The notes: generated by a model not told the origin, from the sequence alone. A stretch of DNA of 64,000 nt from Ottowia sp. (GCF_016703145.1 NZ_JADJCO010000005.1:124001-188000); one strand, 5' to 3'. Numbered from the stretch's first letter, positions 17,508-26,948 are shown. Program-made: numbers and translations.

Positions 17508-19187
17508 TTACTTGTCGCTGTGGTCCAGCTTGGCGCGCAGCAGGGCGCCCAGGCTGGTGGTGCCGGCGTTGCCGGTGCTCTGGTTCAGGCTGGCCATGGC
17601 TTCCTGCTGGTCCGCGGCATCCTTGGCCTTGACGGACAGCTGGATGTTGCGCGACTTGCGGTCCACGTTGACGACCACGGTGGTCACTTCGTCGCCCACC
17701 TTCAACACCTGGCTCGCGTCTTCCACGCGGTCGCGGCTGATCTCGGAGGCGCGCAGGTAGCCCACCAGGTCGTTGCCCAGGTCGATCTCGGCGCCGCGGG
17801 CATCCACGGTCTTGACCTTGCCGGTCACGATCTGGCCCTTGTCGTTCATCGTCACGAAGGTGGTGAACGGGTCCTGGTCGAGCTGCTTGATGCCCAGGCT
17901 GATGCGCTCGCGGTCCACGTCCACGGCCAGCACCAGGGCCTCGACTTCCTGGCCCTTCTTGTAGTTGCGCACGGCGGCCTCGCCGGGCTCGTTCCAGGAC
18001 AGGTCGGACAGGTGCACCAAGCCGTCGATGCCGGCGGCCAGGCCGACGAACACACCGAAGTCGGTGATCGACTTGATGGGGCCCTTGACGCGGTCGCCGC
18101 GCTTGGTGTTCTGCGCGAATTCCTGCCACGGGTTGGCGCGGCACTGCTTCATGCCCAGGCTGATGCGGCGCTTGTCCTCGTCGATCTCGAGGATCATGAC
18201 CTCGACCTCGTCGCCCATGGAGACGATCTTGGACGGGGCCACGTTCTTGTTGGTCCAGTCCATCTCGGACACGTGCACCAGGCCCTCGATGCCGGGCTCC
18301 AGCTCGACGAAGGCGCCGTAGTCGGCGATGTTGGTGACCTTGCCGAACATGCGCGTGCCCTGCGGGTAGCGGCGCGACACGCCCAGCCAGGGGTCGTCGC
18401 CCATCTGCTTGAGGCCCAGGCTGACGCGGTTCTTCTCGGTGTCGAACTTGAGGATCTTGGCCGTGATCTCCTGGCCGGTCTGCACCACTTCGCTCGGGTG
18501 GCGCACGCGGCGCCAGGCCATGTCGGTGATGTGCAGCAGGCCATCGATGCCGCCCAGGTCCACGAAGGCGCCGTACTCGGTGATGTTCTTGACCACGCCG
18601 TTGACGATGGCGCCTTCCTTCAGCGTCTCCATCAGCTTGGCGCGCTCTTCGCCCATGCTGGCCTCGACCACCGCGCGGCGGCTCAGCACCACGTTGTTGC
18701 GCTTGCGGTCGAGCTTGATGACCTTGAATTCGAGCGTCTTGTTCTCGTAGGGGGTCAGATCCTTGGTGGGACGCGTGTCGACCAGCGAGCCGGGCAAGAA
18801 GGCGCGGATGCCGTTGACCAGCACGGTCAGGCCGCCCTTGACCTTGCCGGCGGTGGTGCCGGTGACGAATTCGCCCGATTCCAGGGCCTTTTCCAGCGCC
18901 AGCCAGGAGGCCAGGCGCTTGGCGGTGTCGCGGCTCAGGATGGTGTCGCCGTAGCCGTTTTCGATGGAGCCGATGGCCACCGGCACGAACGCGCCGGGCT
19001 CGACCTCGACCTCGCCCTGGTCGTTCTTGAATTCGTCGATGGGGATGTAGGCCTCGGACTTGAGGCCGGCATTCACGACGACGAAGTTGTGCTCCACGCG
19101 CACGACTTCGGCGGGAATGACTTCACCCGGGCGCATTTCAGTGCGCTGCAGTGATTCCTCGAACAGGGCGGCAAAAGATTCGGACAT
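17508..19187 (-). CDS. rpsA: 30S ribosomal protein S1
   Basis: S1 binds mRNA on the 30S subunit and is needed for initiation on structured leaders. The 559-residue protein has six S1 RNA-binding repeats, for example GLKSEAYIPIDEFKN, GGIDGLLHITDMAWRRVRHP, PGIEGLVHVSEMDWTNKNV and AGIDGLVHLSDLSWNEPGE. Length is close to the E. coli protein. The ATG at 19187 follows GAGGAAA. A terminator separates it from aroA-cmk upstream, so it must have its own promoter in the 160 bp between. Confidence 0.97.
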   Translation of the reverse strand: MSESFAALFEESLQRTEMRPGEVIPAEVVRVEHNFVVVNAGLKSEAYIPIDEFKNDQGEVEVEPGAFVPVAIGSIENGYGDTILSRDTAKRLASWLALEKALESGEFVTGTTAGKVKGGLTVLVNGIRAFLPGSLVDTRPTKDLTPYENKTLEFKVIKLDRKRNNVVLSRRAVVEASMGEERAKLMETLKEGAIVNGVVKNITEYGAFVDLGGIDGLLHITDMAWRRVRHPSEVVQTGQEITAKILKFDTEKNRVSLGLKQMGDDPWLGVSRRYPQGTRMFGKVTNIADYGAFVELEPGIEGLVHVSEMDWTNKNVAPSKIVSMGDEVEVMILEIDEDKRRISLGMKQCRANPWQEFAQNTKRGDRVKGPIKSITDFGVFVGLAAGIDGLVHLSDLSWNEPGEAAVRNYKKGQEVEALVLAVDVDRERISLGIKQLDQDPFTTFVTMNDKGQIVTGKVKTVDARGAEIDLGNDLVGYLRASEISRDRVEDASQVLKVGDEVTTVVVNVDRKSRNIQLSVKAKDAADQQEAMASLNQSTGNAGTTSLGALLRAKLDHSDK

Positions 19188-19348
19188 GTTGGTTTCCTCG
19201 TCCGCGCGGACAGGTTCACGACGGCACCATTGCGATCGTTTCCAAGGCTGTCGGCGGAAGGTATTTAGCAGCTTGGGGCCGCTGGGTCAGATTGAACAAC
19301 CACCGGGCTCGGTGCGCTGGGAATGCGCGGCGGGAAGCCGGGTGGACC

Positions 19349-19385
19349 AAAAAACGGACGGTGCGCCACTGGGGCGCATCGTCCG
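19349..19385 (-). terminator. Intrinsic terminator after aroA-cmk
   Basis: On the minus strand, CGGACGATGCGCC pairs with GGCGCACCGTCCG around a 5-base loop, followed at once by GTTTTTT. The 13-bp stem has one wobble pair. It lies 30 bp beyond the stop of the fused gene and before rpsA. Confidence 0.85.
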
Positions 19386-19414
19386 GGTGGGCGGCCTGGG
19401 CGCCGATGACGGCG

Positions 19415-21418
19415 CTAGAAGGGCTGCCTCTCCTGCCACCAGCGGAGCACCTGCTCGACCGATTGCTCGATCGACAGTTGCGAGTTGTCCAGCAGCAAGG
19501 CGTCCTGCGCGGGCTTCAAGGGCGCGGCGGTGCGGGACTGATCCCGCGCGTCGCGCGCTTCCAAGTCAGTGCGAAGACTCTCAAGTGTAGCTGAAATTCC
19601 CTTGGAAATCAACTGGTTATGGCGTCGCTCAGCGCGCTGGGCGACATCGGCGGTCAGGTACACCTTGAGCGGTGCATGGGGGAAGATCACCGTGCCCATG
19701 TCCCGCCCGTCGGCCACCAGGCCGGGCAGGCGCGCCGCGCCGCGCTGCAGGTCCAGCAAAGCCTGGCGCACGCCGGCGAATGCGGAGACGCGGGACGCAT
19801 CCATGCCGGCGGCCTCGCTGCGGATGGTCTCGGTGACGTCCTCGCTGCCGAGCCAGACGCGGTCGGCGTCGAAGCGCACCGGCAGCGCGCGGGCGATGGC
19901 GGCGATGGCGTCGGCGTGCTCCGCCTCGGGCGCCAGGCCCTGGCGGCGTGAGGCCAGGCCCGCCAGGCGGTAGAGCGCGCCCGAATCCAGGTAGTGCCAG
20001 CCCAGGCGCCGCGCCACGGCGCTGGCCAGCGTGCCCTTGCCCGAGGCGGTGGGTCCGTCGATGCAGATCACTGGCACGGCGGCGGCCGGCTCGGCGATGG
20101 CCAGCAGCGTCTCGAAGTAGTCCGGGAAGGTCTTGGCAACGCACTTCGGGTCTTCGATGCGCACCGGCAGCCCGGCGGGGTTGAAGGCCGCCAGCGAGCC
20201 GCACATCGCCATGCGGTGGTCGTCGTAGGTGTGCAGGCCAGCGGCGCGCCACTGGGCCGGCGCCAGGGGCCAGACGCGCAGGAAGTCGGTGCCTTCCTCG
20301 ACGGTGGCGCCGAGCTTGCGCAGCTCGGTGGCCATGGCGGCGAGGCGGTCGGTTTCCTTCACGCGCCAACTGGCGATGTTGCGCAAGGTGCTGGGACCGT
20401 CGGCGTACAAGGCCATGACGGCCAGCGTCATGGCGGCGTCGGGGATGTGGTTGCAGTCGAGGTCGATGGCCTTGAGCGGCCAGGCGCCGCGCTGCACGCG
20501 CAGCCAATTGGGGCCGCTGTCGATGTGCGCGCCCATCTGGCGGGCGGCATCGACGAAGCGGATGTCGCCCTGGATGGAATCCAGGCCGATGCCGTCGATT
20601 TTCAAGCCATTTTGGCCTTTAGCCGGCGTGGATATTGCGCCTGAAGCTATGAAATAGCTAGCAGACGAGGCGTCGGCCTCGACGTGGATCTCGCCCGGCG
20701 AGCGGTAGCGGCTGCCGCGCGGGATGACGAAGCGCTGCCAGCCCTCGCGTCGCACCTGCACGCCGAAGCGCGCCAGCAACTGCAGCGTGATGTCGATGTA
20801 GGGGCGCGAGATGAGTTCGCCCACCACCTCGATCGCGATGTCGCCGGCGTCGGGGCGGCTGGCCGCCAGCGGCAGCGCCATCAGCAGCGCGGTGAGGAAC
20901 TGGCTCGACACGTCGCCGCGCACGGGGATGGGCTGGTCCAGCCTGAGTTGCGGCTGGCCGATGAGGAGCGGCGGAAACCCCGGCTGGCCCGTGTAGTCGA
21001 TGCGGCAGCCGAGCGCGCGCAGGGCATCGACCAGGTCGCCGATGGGGCGTTCGTGCATGCGCGGCACGCCGCTGAGGGCGTAGTCGCCGCCCAGCACGGC
21101 CAGTGCGGCGGTGAGCGGGCGCATGGCGGTGCCGGCGTTGCCCAGGAACAGGCTCGCCCGGCGCTGGGGCTCGCGGCCGCCGATGCCTTCGATCACGGCG
21201 CGCGTGCCTTCGACCTCCACGCCGCAGCCCAGTTGCCGCAGCGCTTGCAGCATCACCCGCGTGTCGTCGGAGTCCAGCAGGTCGTGCACCACCGTGCGGC
21301 CTTCGCACAGCGCGGCGAGCAGCAGCACGCGGTTGGAGATGCTCTTGGAGCCGGGCAGTCGCACGCTGCCGCAGACGGCGCGCAGCGCCGGAACGTCGAG
21401 GAACGGAAGGTCGAACAC
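19415..21418 (-). CDS. aroA-cmk: Fused EPSP synthase and cytidylate kinase
   Basis: A 667-residue bifunctional protein. Residues 1-440 are 3-phosphoshikimate 1-carboxyvinyltransferase, the sixth step of the shikimate pathway, with GSKSISNRVLLLAALCEGRT near the start and RVKETDRLAAMATELRKLG later. Residues from about 448 are cytidylate kinase, with the P-loop DGPTASGKGTLASAVARRLG and an LVADGRDMGTVIFP segment. The two genes are separate in many relatives. A family A repeat lies in frame at residues 252-274, after SASYFIASG. That makes the loop about five residues longer than in E. coli AroA. The start is GTG at 21418. Confidence 0.94.
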   Translation of the reverse strand: MFDLPFLDVPALRAVCGSVRLPGSKSISNRVLLLAALCEGRTVVHDLLDSDDTRVMLQALRQLGCGVEVEGTRAVIEGIGGREPQRRASLFLGNAGTAMRPLTAALAVLGGDYALSGVPRMHERPIGDLVDALRALGCRIDYTGQPGFPPLLIGQPQLRLDQPIPVRGDVSSQFLTALLMALPLAASRPDAGDIAIEVVGELISRPYIDITLQLLARFGVQVRREGWQRFVIPRGSRYRSPGEIHVEADASSASYFIASGAISTPAKGQNGLKIDGIGLDSIQGDIRFVDAARQMGAHIDSGPNWLRVQRGAWPLKAIDLDCNHIPDAAMTLAVMALYADGPSTLRNIASWRVKETDRLAAMATELRKLGATVEEGTDFLRVWPLAPAQWRAAGLHTYDDHRMAMCGSLAAFNPAGLPVRIEDPKCVAKTFPDYFETLLAIAEPAAAVPVICIDGPTASGKGTLASAVARRLGWHYLDSGALYRLAGLASRRQGLAPEAEHADAIAAIARALPVRFDADRVWLGSEDVTETIRSEAAGMDASRVSAFAGVRQALLDLQRGAARLPGLVADGRDMGTVIFPHAPLKVYLTADVAQRAERRHNQLISKGISATLESLRTDLEARDARDQSRTAAPLKPAQDALLLDNSQLSIEQSVEQVLRWWQERQPF
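20598..20664 (+). repeat. Family A dispersed repeat, copy A5, in frame inside aroA
   Basis: A forward copy with CGGCGTGGATATTGCGCCTG and AAGCTATGAAATAGCTAGC, read antisense by the gene. It encodes about ten residues (IASGAISTPAKGQNGLK) of a surface loop between the conserved SASYF and GIG motifs. Confidence 0.85.
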
Positions 21419-21451
21419 GGCCAGCGAAGGAGGACGAAAGGGGGTGGGGTG

Positions 21452-22324
21452 CTACTTGGCGCCTGGCGCCACGCGCCAGTGCGCGCGGGCGTGGCTGGCG
21501 CGGTGGATGAGGCGCTCCAGCGCGTCGGTCTGGCCGGCGGAGATCAGTTGCTCCAGCTCGGCCAGCGCGTCCTGGAACAGGCGCGTCTGCCGGGTCAGTT
21601 CCTCGCGGTTGGCGATGAGCACGTCGCGCCAGACCTGCGGGTCGCTGGCGGCGATGCGGCTGAAGTCGCGAAAGCCCGGGCCGGCCAGGGAGAGGTATTC
21701 GTCGCCCTGCGGCTGACCGGTGATGCCGTTCATCAGCGCGAAGGCAATCAGGTGCGGCAGGTGGCTGACGGCGGCGAAGGCGGCGTCGTGCGACTCGGGC
21801 GACATGCTGGCCACGCGGCAGCCCAGGGCGCGCCACAGCGCGGTGGCTTGGTCGATCTTGCCGGTCAGCGTGCGCTCGATGGGGGTCAGGATGACTTGCT
21901 TGCCGGCGTAGAGTTCGGCGTCGGCGTGCTCCACGCCGGCGACCTCGCGCCCGGTGATGGGGTGGCACGGCACGAAGATGCCCACGCCGCCCTTGAGCGT
22001 GCGGCGCGCGGCATCGACGACGTCGCGCTTGGTGGAGCCCACGTCGATGACCAGCATGTCCGGGTTCAGCAGGTGGCGGATGGCCTTGAGCGTGGTCTCG
22101 GTCGCGGCCACGGGCACGGCCAGCAGCACCAGGTCGGCGCCCGACACCGCCAGCAGCGCCGATGGCGCCTCGATATCGATCACGCCCAGTTGGCGCGCGC
22201 GCTCGGTGGTGGAGGGCGACTTGCTGTAGCCGACCACGCGCCGCACCAGCCCCGCGCGCTTGAGCGCCAGGGCGAACGAGCCGCCCATCAGGCCGCAGCC
22301 GATCAAGCCCAGTTGTTCAAACAT
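21452..22324 (-). CDS. tyrA: Prephenate dehydrogenase
   Basis: This enzyme oxidatively decarboxylates prephenate to 4-hydroxyphenylpyruvate in tyrosine synthesis. The 290-residue protein has the NAD-binding motif GLIGCGLMGGSFALALKRAG at the N-terminus and the family's FVPCHPITGREVAGVEHA, with the catalytic His. It lacks a chorismate mutase domain. The ATG lies inside the last codons of pheA (8-bp overlap), so the two are translationally coupled, and it continues into aroA-cmk after 33 bp. Confidence 0.94.
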   Translation of the reverse strand: MFEQLGLIGCGLMGGSFALALKRAGLVRRVVGYSKSPSTTERARQLGVIDIEAPSALLAVSGADLVLLAVPVAATETTLKAIRHLLNPDMLVIDVGSTKRDVVDAARRTLKGGVGIFVPCHPITGREVAGVEHADAELYAGKQVILTPIERTLTGKIDQATALWRALGCRVASMSPESHDAAFAAVSHLPHLIAFALMNGITGQPQGDEYLSLAGPGFRDFSRIAASDPQVWRDVLIANREELTRQTRLFQDALAELEQLISAGQTDALERLIHRASHARAHWRVAPGAK

Positions 22325-23423
22325 CGTGTCCGAGGGGGTAGGCGCCCAGCACCTTGTAGAACGCGCACACCGATCGCAACTCGTCCAGGGCCGCGCCCAC
22401 GTGCGGCTGGGAGGGGTGGCCGGCGATGTCGATGTAGAAGTAGTAGTCCCACTGCCCCGACTTGGCTGGACGCGACTCGAAGCGCGTCATGCTGACGCCG
22501 TGTTTCTTCAGCGGGGTCAGCATGTCGTGCACGGAGCCGGGCTTGTTGGGCACCGACACGACGAGGCTGGTGCAGTCCTTGCCGGTGGCCGCCGGCATGG
22601 CCAGCGTCTGCGGCAGGCAGATGACGGCGAAGCGCGTGCGGTTGTAGGCCTCGTCCTGGATGGCATGGGACACGATGTGCAGGCCGAACTGCGCGGCCGC
22701 GCGCTCGCTGGCCAGGCCGGCCCAGGCCGGGTTGGTGGCCGCCAGGCGCGCGCCCTCGGCGTTGCTGGAGACGGCGCGGCGCTCGGCGTGCGGCAGATGG
22801 GCGGAGAGCCAGCCCTGGCACTGCATCAGCGCCTGCGGATGCGCCATCACCACCTCGATGCCGTCCAGCGCATTGACTTGGCGCAGCAGGTTGTGGCGCA
22901 CCAGCAGGCTGACTTCGCCCACGATGTGCACCGGTGAATGCCGGAACAGGTCGAAAGTGCGCGCCACCACGCCTTCGGTGGAGTTCTCGACCGCCACCAC
23001 GCCGAACTGCGCCGTGCCGGCGGCGGTGGCGTGGAACACCTCGTCGAAGCTGGCGCAATGGATCAGGTTGGCGGCGCTGCCGAAGAACTCGACCGCCGCC
23101 TGTTCGGTGAAGGTGCCCTCGGGGCCCAGCACCGCCACGCGCTGGGGCACTTCGAGCGCGAGGCAGGCCGACATGATCTCGCGCCAGATGGCGGCCACGT
23201 GCTGGTTGAGCAGCGGGCCGGGGTTGGCGGCCTGGACCTTGGCGATGACCTGGGCCACGCGGTCGGGGCGGAAGAAGGGCGTGCCCTCGTGGCGCTTGAG
23301 CTCGCCCACCTCCTCGGCCACTCTGGCGCGTTCGTTGAGCAGCGAGAGCAGTTGTGCGTCCAGGCCGTCGATCTGCGTGCGCAGCCGGGCCAGGGCTTCG
23401 GATTGGATGGGAGGCGAGCTCAT
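22317..23423 (-). CDS. pheA: Bifunctional chorismate mutase/prephenate dehydratase
   Basis: This protein makes phenylpyruvate from chorismate. Residues 1-90 are an AroQ-type chorismate mutase helix bundle (LRTQIDGLDAQLLSLLNERA). A dehydratase domain follows with GPEGTFTEQAAVEFFG and VAVENSTEGVV. The C-terminal ACT domain carries the phenylalanine-binding ESRP motif (TRFESRPAKSGQWDYYFYID). The ATG at 23423 gives 368 residues; a TTG five codons upstream is also possible. In many relatives serC precedes pheA; here it does not. Confidence 0.95.
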   Translation of the reverse strand: MSSPPIQSEALARLRTQIDGLDAQLLSLLNERARVAEEVGELKRHEGTPFFRPDRVAQVIAKVQAANPGPLLNQHVAAIWREIMSACLALEVPQRVAVLGPEGTFTEQAAVEFFGSAANLIHCASFDEVFHATAAGTAQFGVVAVENSTEGVVARTFDLFRHSPVHIVGEVSLLVRHNLLRQVNALDGIEVVMAHPQALMQCQGWLSAHLPHAERRAVSSNAEGARLAATNPAWAGLASERAAAQFGLHIVSHAIQDEAYNRTRFAVICLPQTLAMPAATGKDCTSLVVSVPNKPGSVHDMLTPLKKHGVSMTRFESRPAKSGQWDYYFYIDIAGHPSQPHVGAALDELRSVCAFYKVLGAYPLGHDV

Positions 23424-23440
23424 GCGCGGCGTGATCAAGC

Positions 23441-23469
23441 AAAGGCGCCGGCCAGGAGGGGCCGGCGCC
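23441..23469 (-). terminator. Hairpin terminator after the DUF2059 gene
   Basis: GGCGCCGGCC and its exact complement are separated by six bases; on the minus strand the stem is followed by TTTGCTTG. It lies between the DUF2059 stop and pheA and would separate gyrA from the aromatic genes. Confidence 0.6.
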
Positions 23470-23487
23470 GGAGGAAGGGTGGCGTGA

Positions 23488-24066
23488 TTATTTCTTGGCG
23501 CCCGAAGCCGCGCCCGAGGACGCGGGCGCGCCGACGATCTTGTTGGCGGCGGTGTCGAAGGTCTTGACGCCGCTTTCCACCGTCGAACGCGTCGCGTCGA
23601 TCACCTTCTTGGCCCAGGCATTGGCGGCGTCGGAGCCGAGCGCCTGGAATTTGGCGCTGGCCGGGGATTCCATGTAGGCGATGATGGTCTTCATTTCATC
23701 TTCGCTCAGCTTCTCCATGAAGATGGGCACCAGGGCCGACTCGGCCGCCTTGCCGACCTGGGCTTCGATGGTCTTGTGCGTGTTCTCGGTGAACTTCTTC
23801 AGCTCGACATCCAGTTTGTCGCGCACTTCCTTCTGGCGCGCCGGCGGAACGGTTTCGTCCAGGCGCTGGGACCAACTGGCCAGCAGCGGCTGCACGGCAC
23901 TGGCCGTCAGCTGGCCAGCCATGGCGTCGCCATCGGATTTCTGCTGCATCTGGGCCAGCTTCACGGCCAGCGCTCGTTTGGAGTCCTGGGCCACGGCGCC
24001 CGTGGACAGGGCGCAGGCAGCTGCAAAAACAATAGCCGTGGGAAGTTTGGAAAGAACTGCTTTCAA
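23488..24066 (-). CDS. DUF2059 secreted protein
   Basis: A 192-residue exported protein. A signal peptide (LPTAIVFAAACALSTGAVAQ) is followed by a helical DUF2059 domain containing FMEKLSEDEMKTIIAYMESP and SAKFQALGSDAANAWAKKV. Function unknown. The start chosen is TTG at 24066, eight bases after the gyrA stop. The CGGAGT at the end of gyrA is then a ribosome-binding site at the right spacing, and the signal peptide begins there. Other starts would lie inside gyrA. Confidence 0.8.
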   Translation of the reverse strand: MKAVLSKLPTAIVFAAACALSTGAVAQDSKRALAVKLAQMQQKSDGDAMAGQLTASAVQPLLASWSQRLDETVPPARQKEVRDKLDVELKKFTENTHKTIEAQVGKAAESALVPIFMEKLSEDEMKTIIAYMESPASAKFQALGSDAANAWAKKVIDATRSTVESGVKTFDTAANKIVGAPASSGAASGAKK

Positions 24067-24073
24067 GATTTGA

Positions 24074-26731
24074 TTACTCCGTTGAGTCGTTCGGAAGGAT
24101 GTCGACGTCCGCGTCCTGGGCATCATTTTCCACGATGCGCTGCAGGCCGCTCAGTTGGGCGCCGTCGTCGAGCGCGATGAGCGTGACGCCCTGGGTGGCG
24201 CGTCCCATCTCGCGGATCTCGGCCACGCGGGTGCGCACCAGCACGCCCTTGTCGGTGATGAGCATGATTTCATCGTCCGCGCTGACGAGCGTCGCGGCCA
24301 CGACCTTGCCGTTGCGCTCGCTTTGCTGGATGGCGATCATGCCTTTGGTGCCCCGGCCGTGCCGTGTGTATTCGGTAATGTTCGTGCGCTTTCCGTAACC
24401 CTTCTCGGTGGCGGTCAGGACGCTGGTGCGCACATGGGGTTGCGCGCCCTCGGCGTGGGCTTCGCCATCGGCCACGAGCATGGCGATGACGCTCTGTCCT
24501 TCTTCCAGCGACATGCCGCGCACACCGCGCGCCTGGCGGCCGAGCGAGCGCACGTCGTTCTCGTCGAACCGCACCGCCTTACCGCCGTCCGAGAACAGCA
24601 TCACGTCGTGCCGGCCGTCGGTCACGGCGGCGCCGATGAGCTGGTCGCCTTCGTCGAGCTTGATCGCGATGATGCCGATCTTGCGCGGGTTGCTGAATTC
24701 GTCGAGCGCCGTCTTTTTGACCGTGCCGCCCGCGGTGGCCATGAAGATGTAGTGGTCGGCCGGGAAGGTGCGGGCGTCGCCGGTGAGCGGCAGCACCACG
24801 TTGATCTTCTCGCCTTCGGCCAGCGGGAACATGTTGACGATGGGCCGCCCGCGCGAGCCGCGCGAGCCGGCGGGTACTTCCCACACCTTGAGCCAGTACA
24901 GCCGTCCCCGGTTGGAGAAGCACAGGATGTAGTCGTGCGTGTTGGCGATGAAGAGCTGGTCGATCCAGTCGTCTTCCTTGGTCGCGGTGGCCTGCTTGCC
25001 TCGGCCGCCCCGCTTCTGCGCGCGGTATTCCGACAGCGGCTGGGCCTTGATATAGCCCGCGTGGCTGAGCGTCACCACCATGTCGGTGGGCGTGATCAGG
25101 TCTTCGGTGGCCAGATCCTGCGCGTTGTGCTCGATGACGGAGCGGCGGGCGCTCCCTTTGGCCTGGCCGAATTCGTTCTTGAGCGCGGCAAGCTCATCGC
25201 CGATGATCGTCGAGACGCGCGTGGGCCGGGCCAGGATGTCGAGCAGATCCTCGATCTCGGCCATCACCTCCTTGTACTCGGCGACGATCTTGTCCTGCTC
25301 CAGTCCGGTGAGGCGCTGCAGGCGCATCTGCAGGATTTCCTGCGCCTGGGTGTCGGACAGGCGGTACAGGCCGCCCGGCTGCAGGCCGAATTCGCGATCC
25401 AGGTCTTCGGGGCGGTAGTCGTCGGCGCTGATCGTCACGCCGTCCTCGCGCGTGCGCGTCAGCATCTCGCGCACCAGCGAGCTGTCCCATTGCCGCGCCA
25501 TCAGTTCGGCCTTGGCCACCGGCGGTGTGGGCGACTCGCGGATGATGCGGATGAACTCGTCGATGTTGGCCAGCGCCACGGCCAAGCCTTCCAGCACGTG
25601 GCCGCGGTCGCGCGCCTTGCGCAGGTCGTACACGGTGCGCCGGGTGACGACTTCGCGGCGGTGTTGGAGGAAGACCTCCAGCAAGTCCTTGAGGTTGCAC
25701 AGCTTCGGCTGTCCATCCACCAGGGCCACCATGTTGATGCCGAAGGTGTCCTGCAACTGCGTCTGCTTGTAGAGGTTGTTCAGCACCACCTCCGGCACTT
25801 CGCCGCGCTTGAGTTCGATCACCAGGCGCATGCCGGACTTGTCCGACTCGTCCTGGATGTGGCTGATGCCTTCGAGCTTCTTCTCGTGCACCAGTTCGGC
25901 CATGCGCTCCTGCAGCGTCTTCTTGTTGACCTGGTAGGGGATCTCGTCAACGATGATGGCTTGGCGCTGGCCCTTGTCGATGTCCTCGAAGTGGCACTTC
26001 GCGCGCATCACCACCCGGCCCCGACCCGTGCGGTACCCCTCCCGCACGCCCTGGATGCCGTAGACGATGCCTCCGGTGGGAAAGTCGGGAGCCGGCACGA
26101 TCTCCATCAGCTCGTCGATGGAGGCCAGCGGGTGATGCAGCAGGTGCAGGCAGGCGTCGACCACCTCGTTGAGGTTGTGCGGAGGGATATTGGTGGCCAT
26201 CCCCACGGCGATGCCGCCGGAACCGTTGATCAGCAGATTGGGCAGGCGGGTCGGCAGGACGGTGGGTTCGAGCTCCTTGCCGTCGTAGTTCGGCACCATG
26301 TCGACCGTCTGCTTGTCGATATCGGCCAGGATCTCGCCGGCGATCTTCTCCAGTCGGCATTCCGTGTAGCGGTACGCGGCCGCGCTGTCGCCGTCCACCG
26401 AACCGAAGTTGCCCTGTCCGTCGATCAGCGGGTGGCGCAGGGAGAAGTCCTGCGCCATGCGCACCAGCGCCTCGTAGGTGGCCGAATCGCCGTGGGGATG
26501 GAAGCGGCCGAGTACGTCGCCGACCACGCGAGCGCATTTCACATAAGGGCGGTTCCAGACATTGTTCGCCTCGTGCATCGAAAACAGCACCCGGCGATGA
26601 ACCGGCTTGAGGCCGTCGCGCGCATCCGGCAGGGCTCGACCCACGATCACGCTCATCGCGTAGTCGAGGTAGCTTCGCCGCATCTCCTCTTCCAGGCTGA
26701 TCGGGAGTGTCTCTTTGGCGAATGAGGTCAT
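24074..26731 (-). CDS. gyrA: DNA gyrase subunit A
   Basis: Gyrase introduces negative supercoils; subunit A cuts and rejoins DNA through a tyrosine. The 885-residue protein has the active tyrosine in AAAYRYTECRLEKIAG. The quinolone-resistance region HPHGDSATYEALVRMAQDFS carries Ser at position 83 and Glu at position 87 in E. coli numbering, where E. coli has Ser and Asp. The C-terminal DNA-wrapping beta-pinwheel carries repeats such as GRGTKGMIAI and the GyrA-box region YRAQKRGGRGKQAT. It is divergent from ompA. Confidence 0.97.
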   Translation of the reverse strand: MTSFAKETLPISLEEEMRRSYLDYAMSVIVGRALPDARDGLKPVHRRVLFSMHEANNVWNRPYVKCARVVGDVLGRFHPHGDSATYEALVRMAQDFSLRHPLIDGQGNFGSVDGDSAAAYRYTECRLEKIAGEILADIDKQTVDMVPNYDGKELEPTVLPTRLPNLLINGSGGIAVGMATNIPPHNLNEVVDACLHLLHHPLASIDELMEIVPAPDFPTGGIVYGIQGVREGYRTGRGRVVMRAKCHFEDIDKGQRQAIIVDEIPYQVNKKTLQERMAELVHEKKLEGISHIQDESDKSGMRLVIELKRGEVPEVVLNNLYKQTQLQDTFGINMVALVDGQPKLCNLKDLLEVFLQHRREVVTRRTVYDLRKARDRGHVLEGLAVALANIDEFIRIIRESPTPPVAKAELMARQWDSSLVREMLTRTREDGVTISADDYRPEDLDREFGLQPGGLYRLSDTQAQEILQMRLQRLTGLEQDKIVAEYKEVMAEIEDLLDILARPTRVSTIIGDELAALKNEFGQAKGSARRSVIEHNAQDLATEDLITPTDMVVTLSHAGYIKAQPLSEYRAQKRGGRGKQATATKEDDWIDQLFIANTHDYILCFSNRGRLYWLKVWEVPAGSRGSRGRPIVNMFPLAEGEKINVVLPLTGDARTFPADHYIFMATAGGTVKKTALDEFSNPRKIGIIAIKLDEGDQLIGAAVTDGRHDVMLFSDGGKAVRFDENDVRSLGRQARGVRGMSLEEGQSVIAMLVADGEAHAEGAQPHVRTSVLTATEKGYGKRTNITEYTRHGRGTKGMIAIQQSERNGKVVAATLVSADDEIMLITDKGVLVRTRVAEIREMGRATQGVTLIALDDGAQLSGLQRIVENDAQDADVDILPNDSTE

Positions 26732-26875
26732 ATATATGGAAGCAACCCTGAGCGGCGAAAACCGTTGATTTTAGGTGCTTTGAGTTGTCGCGTCGGAGCA
26801 ACATATCATCGCGATTCGGGCGTTGTCTGACGGCTGGGGCGCCCGTTCTGGGCAGAATCCGCAGGGACGTGTGGC

Positions 26876-26880
26876 ACAAT
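26876..26880 (+). promoter_or_regulatory. Possible -10 element for ompA
   Basis: GTGGCACAATC about 85 bp before the ompA start resembles the ACAAT boxes seen upstream of other genes in this window. It would give a leader of about 75 bases. No convincing -35 element was found. Confidence 0.35.
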
Positions 26881-26925
26881 CAATCCAGCGTTTTTGGTGG
26901 TGGTCACTTGAAGCGTCCGATTTAT

Positions 26926-26948
26926 CGCAGCCCGGCTGCGGCTTTTTT
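26926..26948 (+). terminator. Terminator-like hairpin in the ompA leader
   Basis: CGCAGC, CCG, GCTGCG, then GC and six T lie directly upstream of the ompA ribosome-binding site GAGGAGA. The stem is only 6 bp, so it may be a leaky terminator, an attenuator, or chance. The only gene downstream on this strand is ompA. Confidence 0.4.

Noticed and set aside
17520..19154. Long open frame antisense to rpsA
   Set aside because: High-GC sequence leaves the antisense frame open; its His/Gln/Asp-rich composition and the perfect S1 repeats on the other strand show it is a shadow.
24005..24050. Possible family A copy in the DUF2059 signal peptide
   Set aside because: GCAAAAACAATAGCC resembles one end but the core is absent.
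24155..26725. 856-codon open frame antisense to gyrA
   Set aside because: Composition is typical of a mirrored coding frame and GyrA on the other strand is unmistakable.
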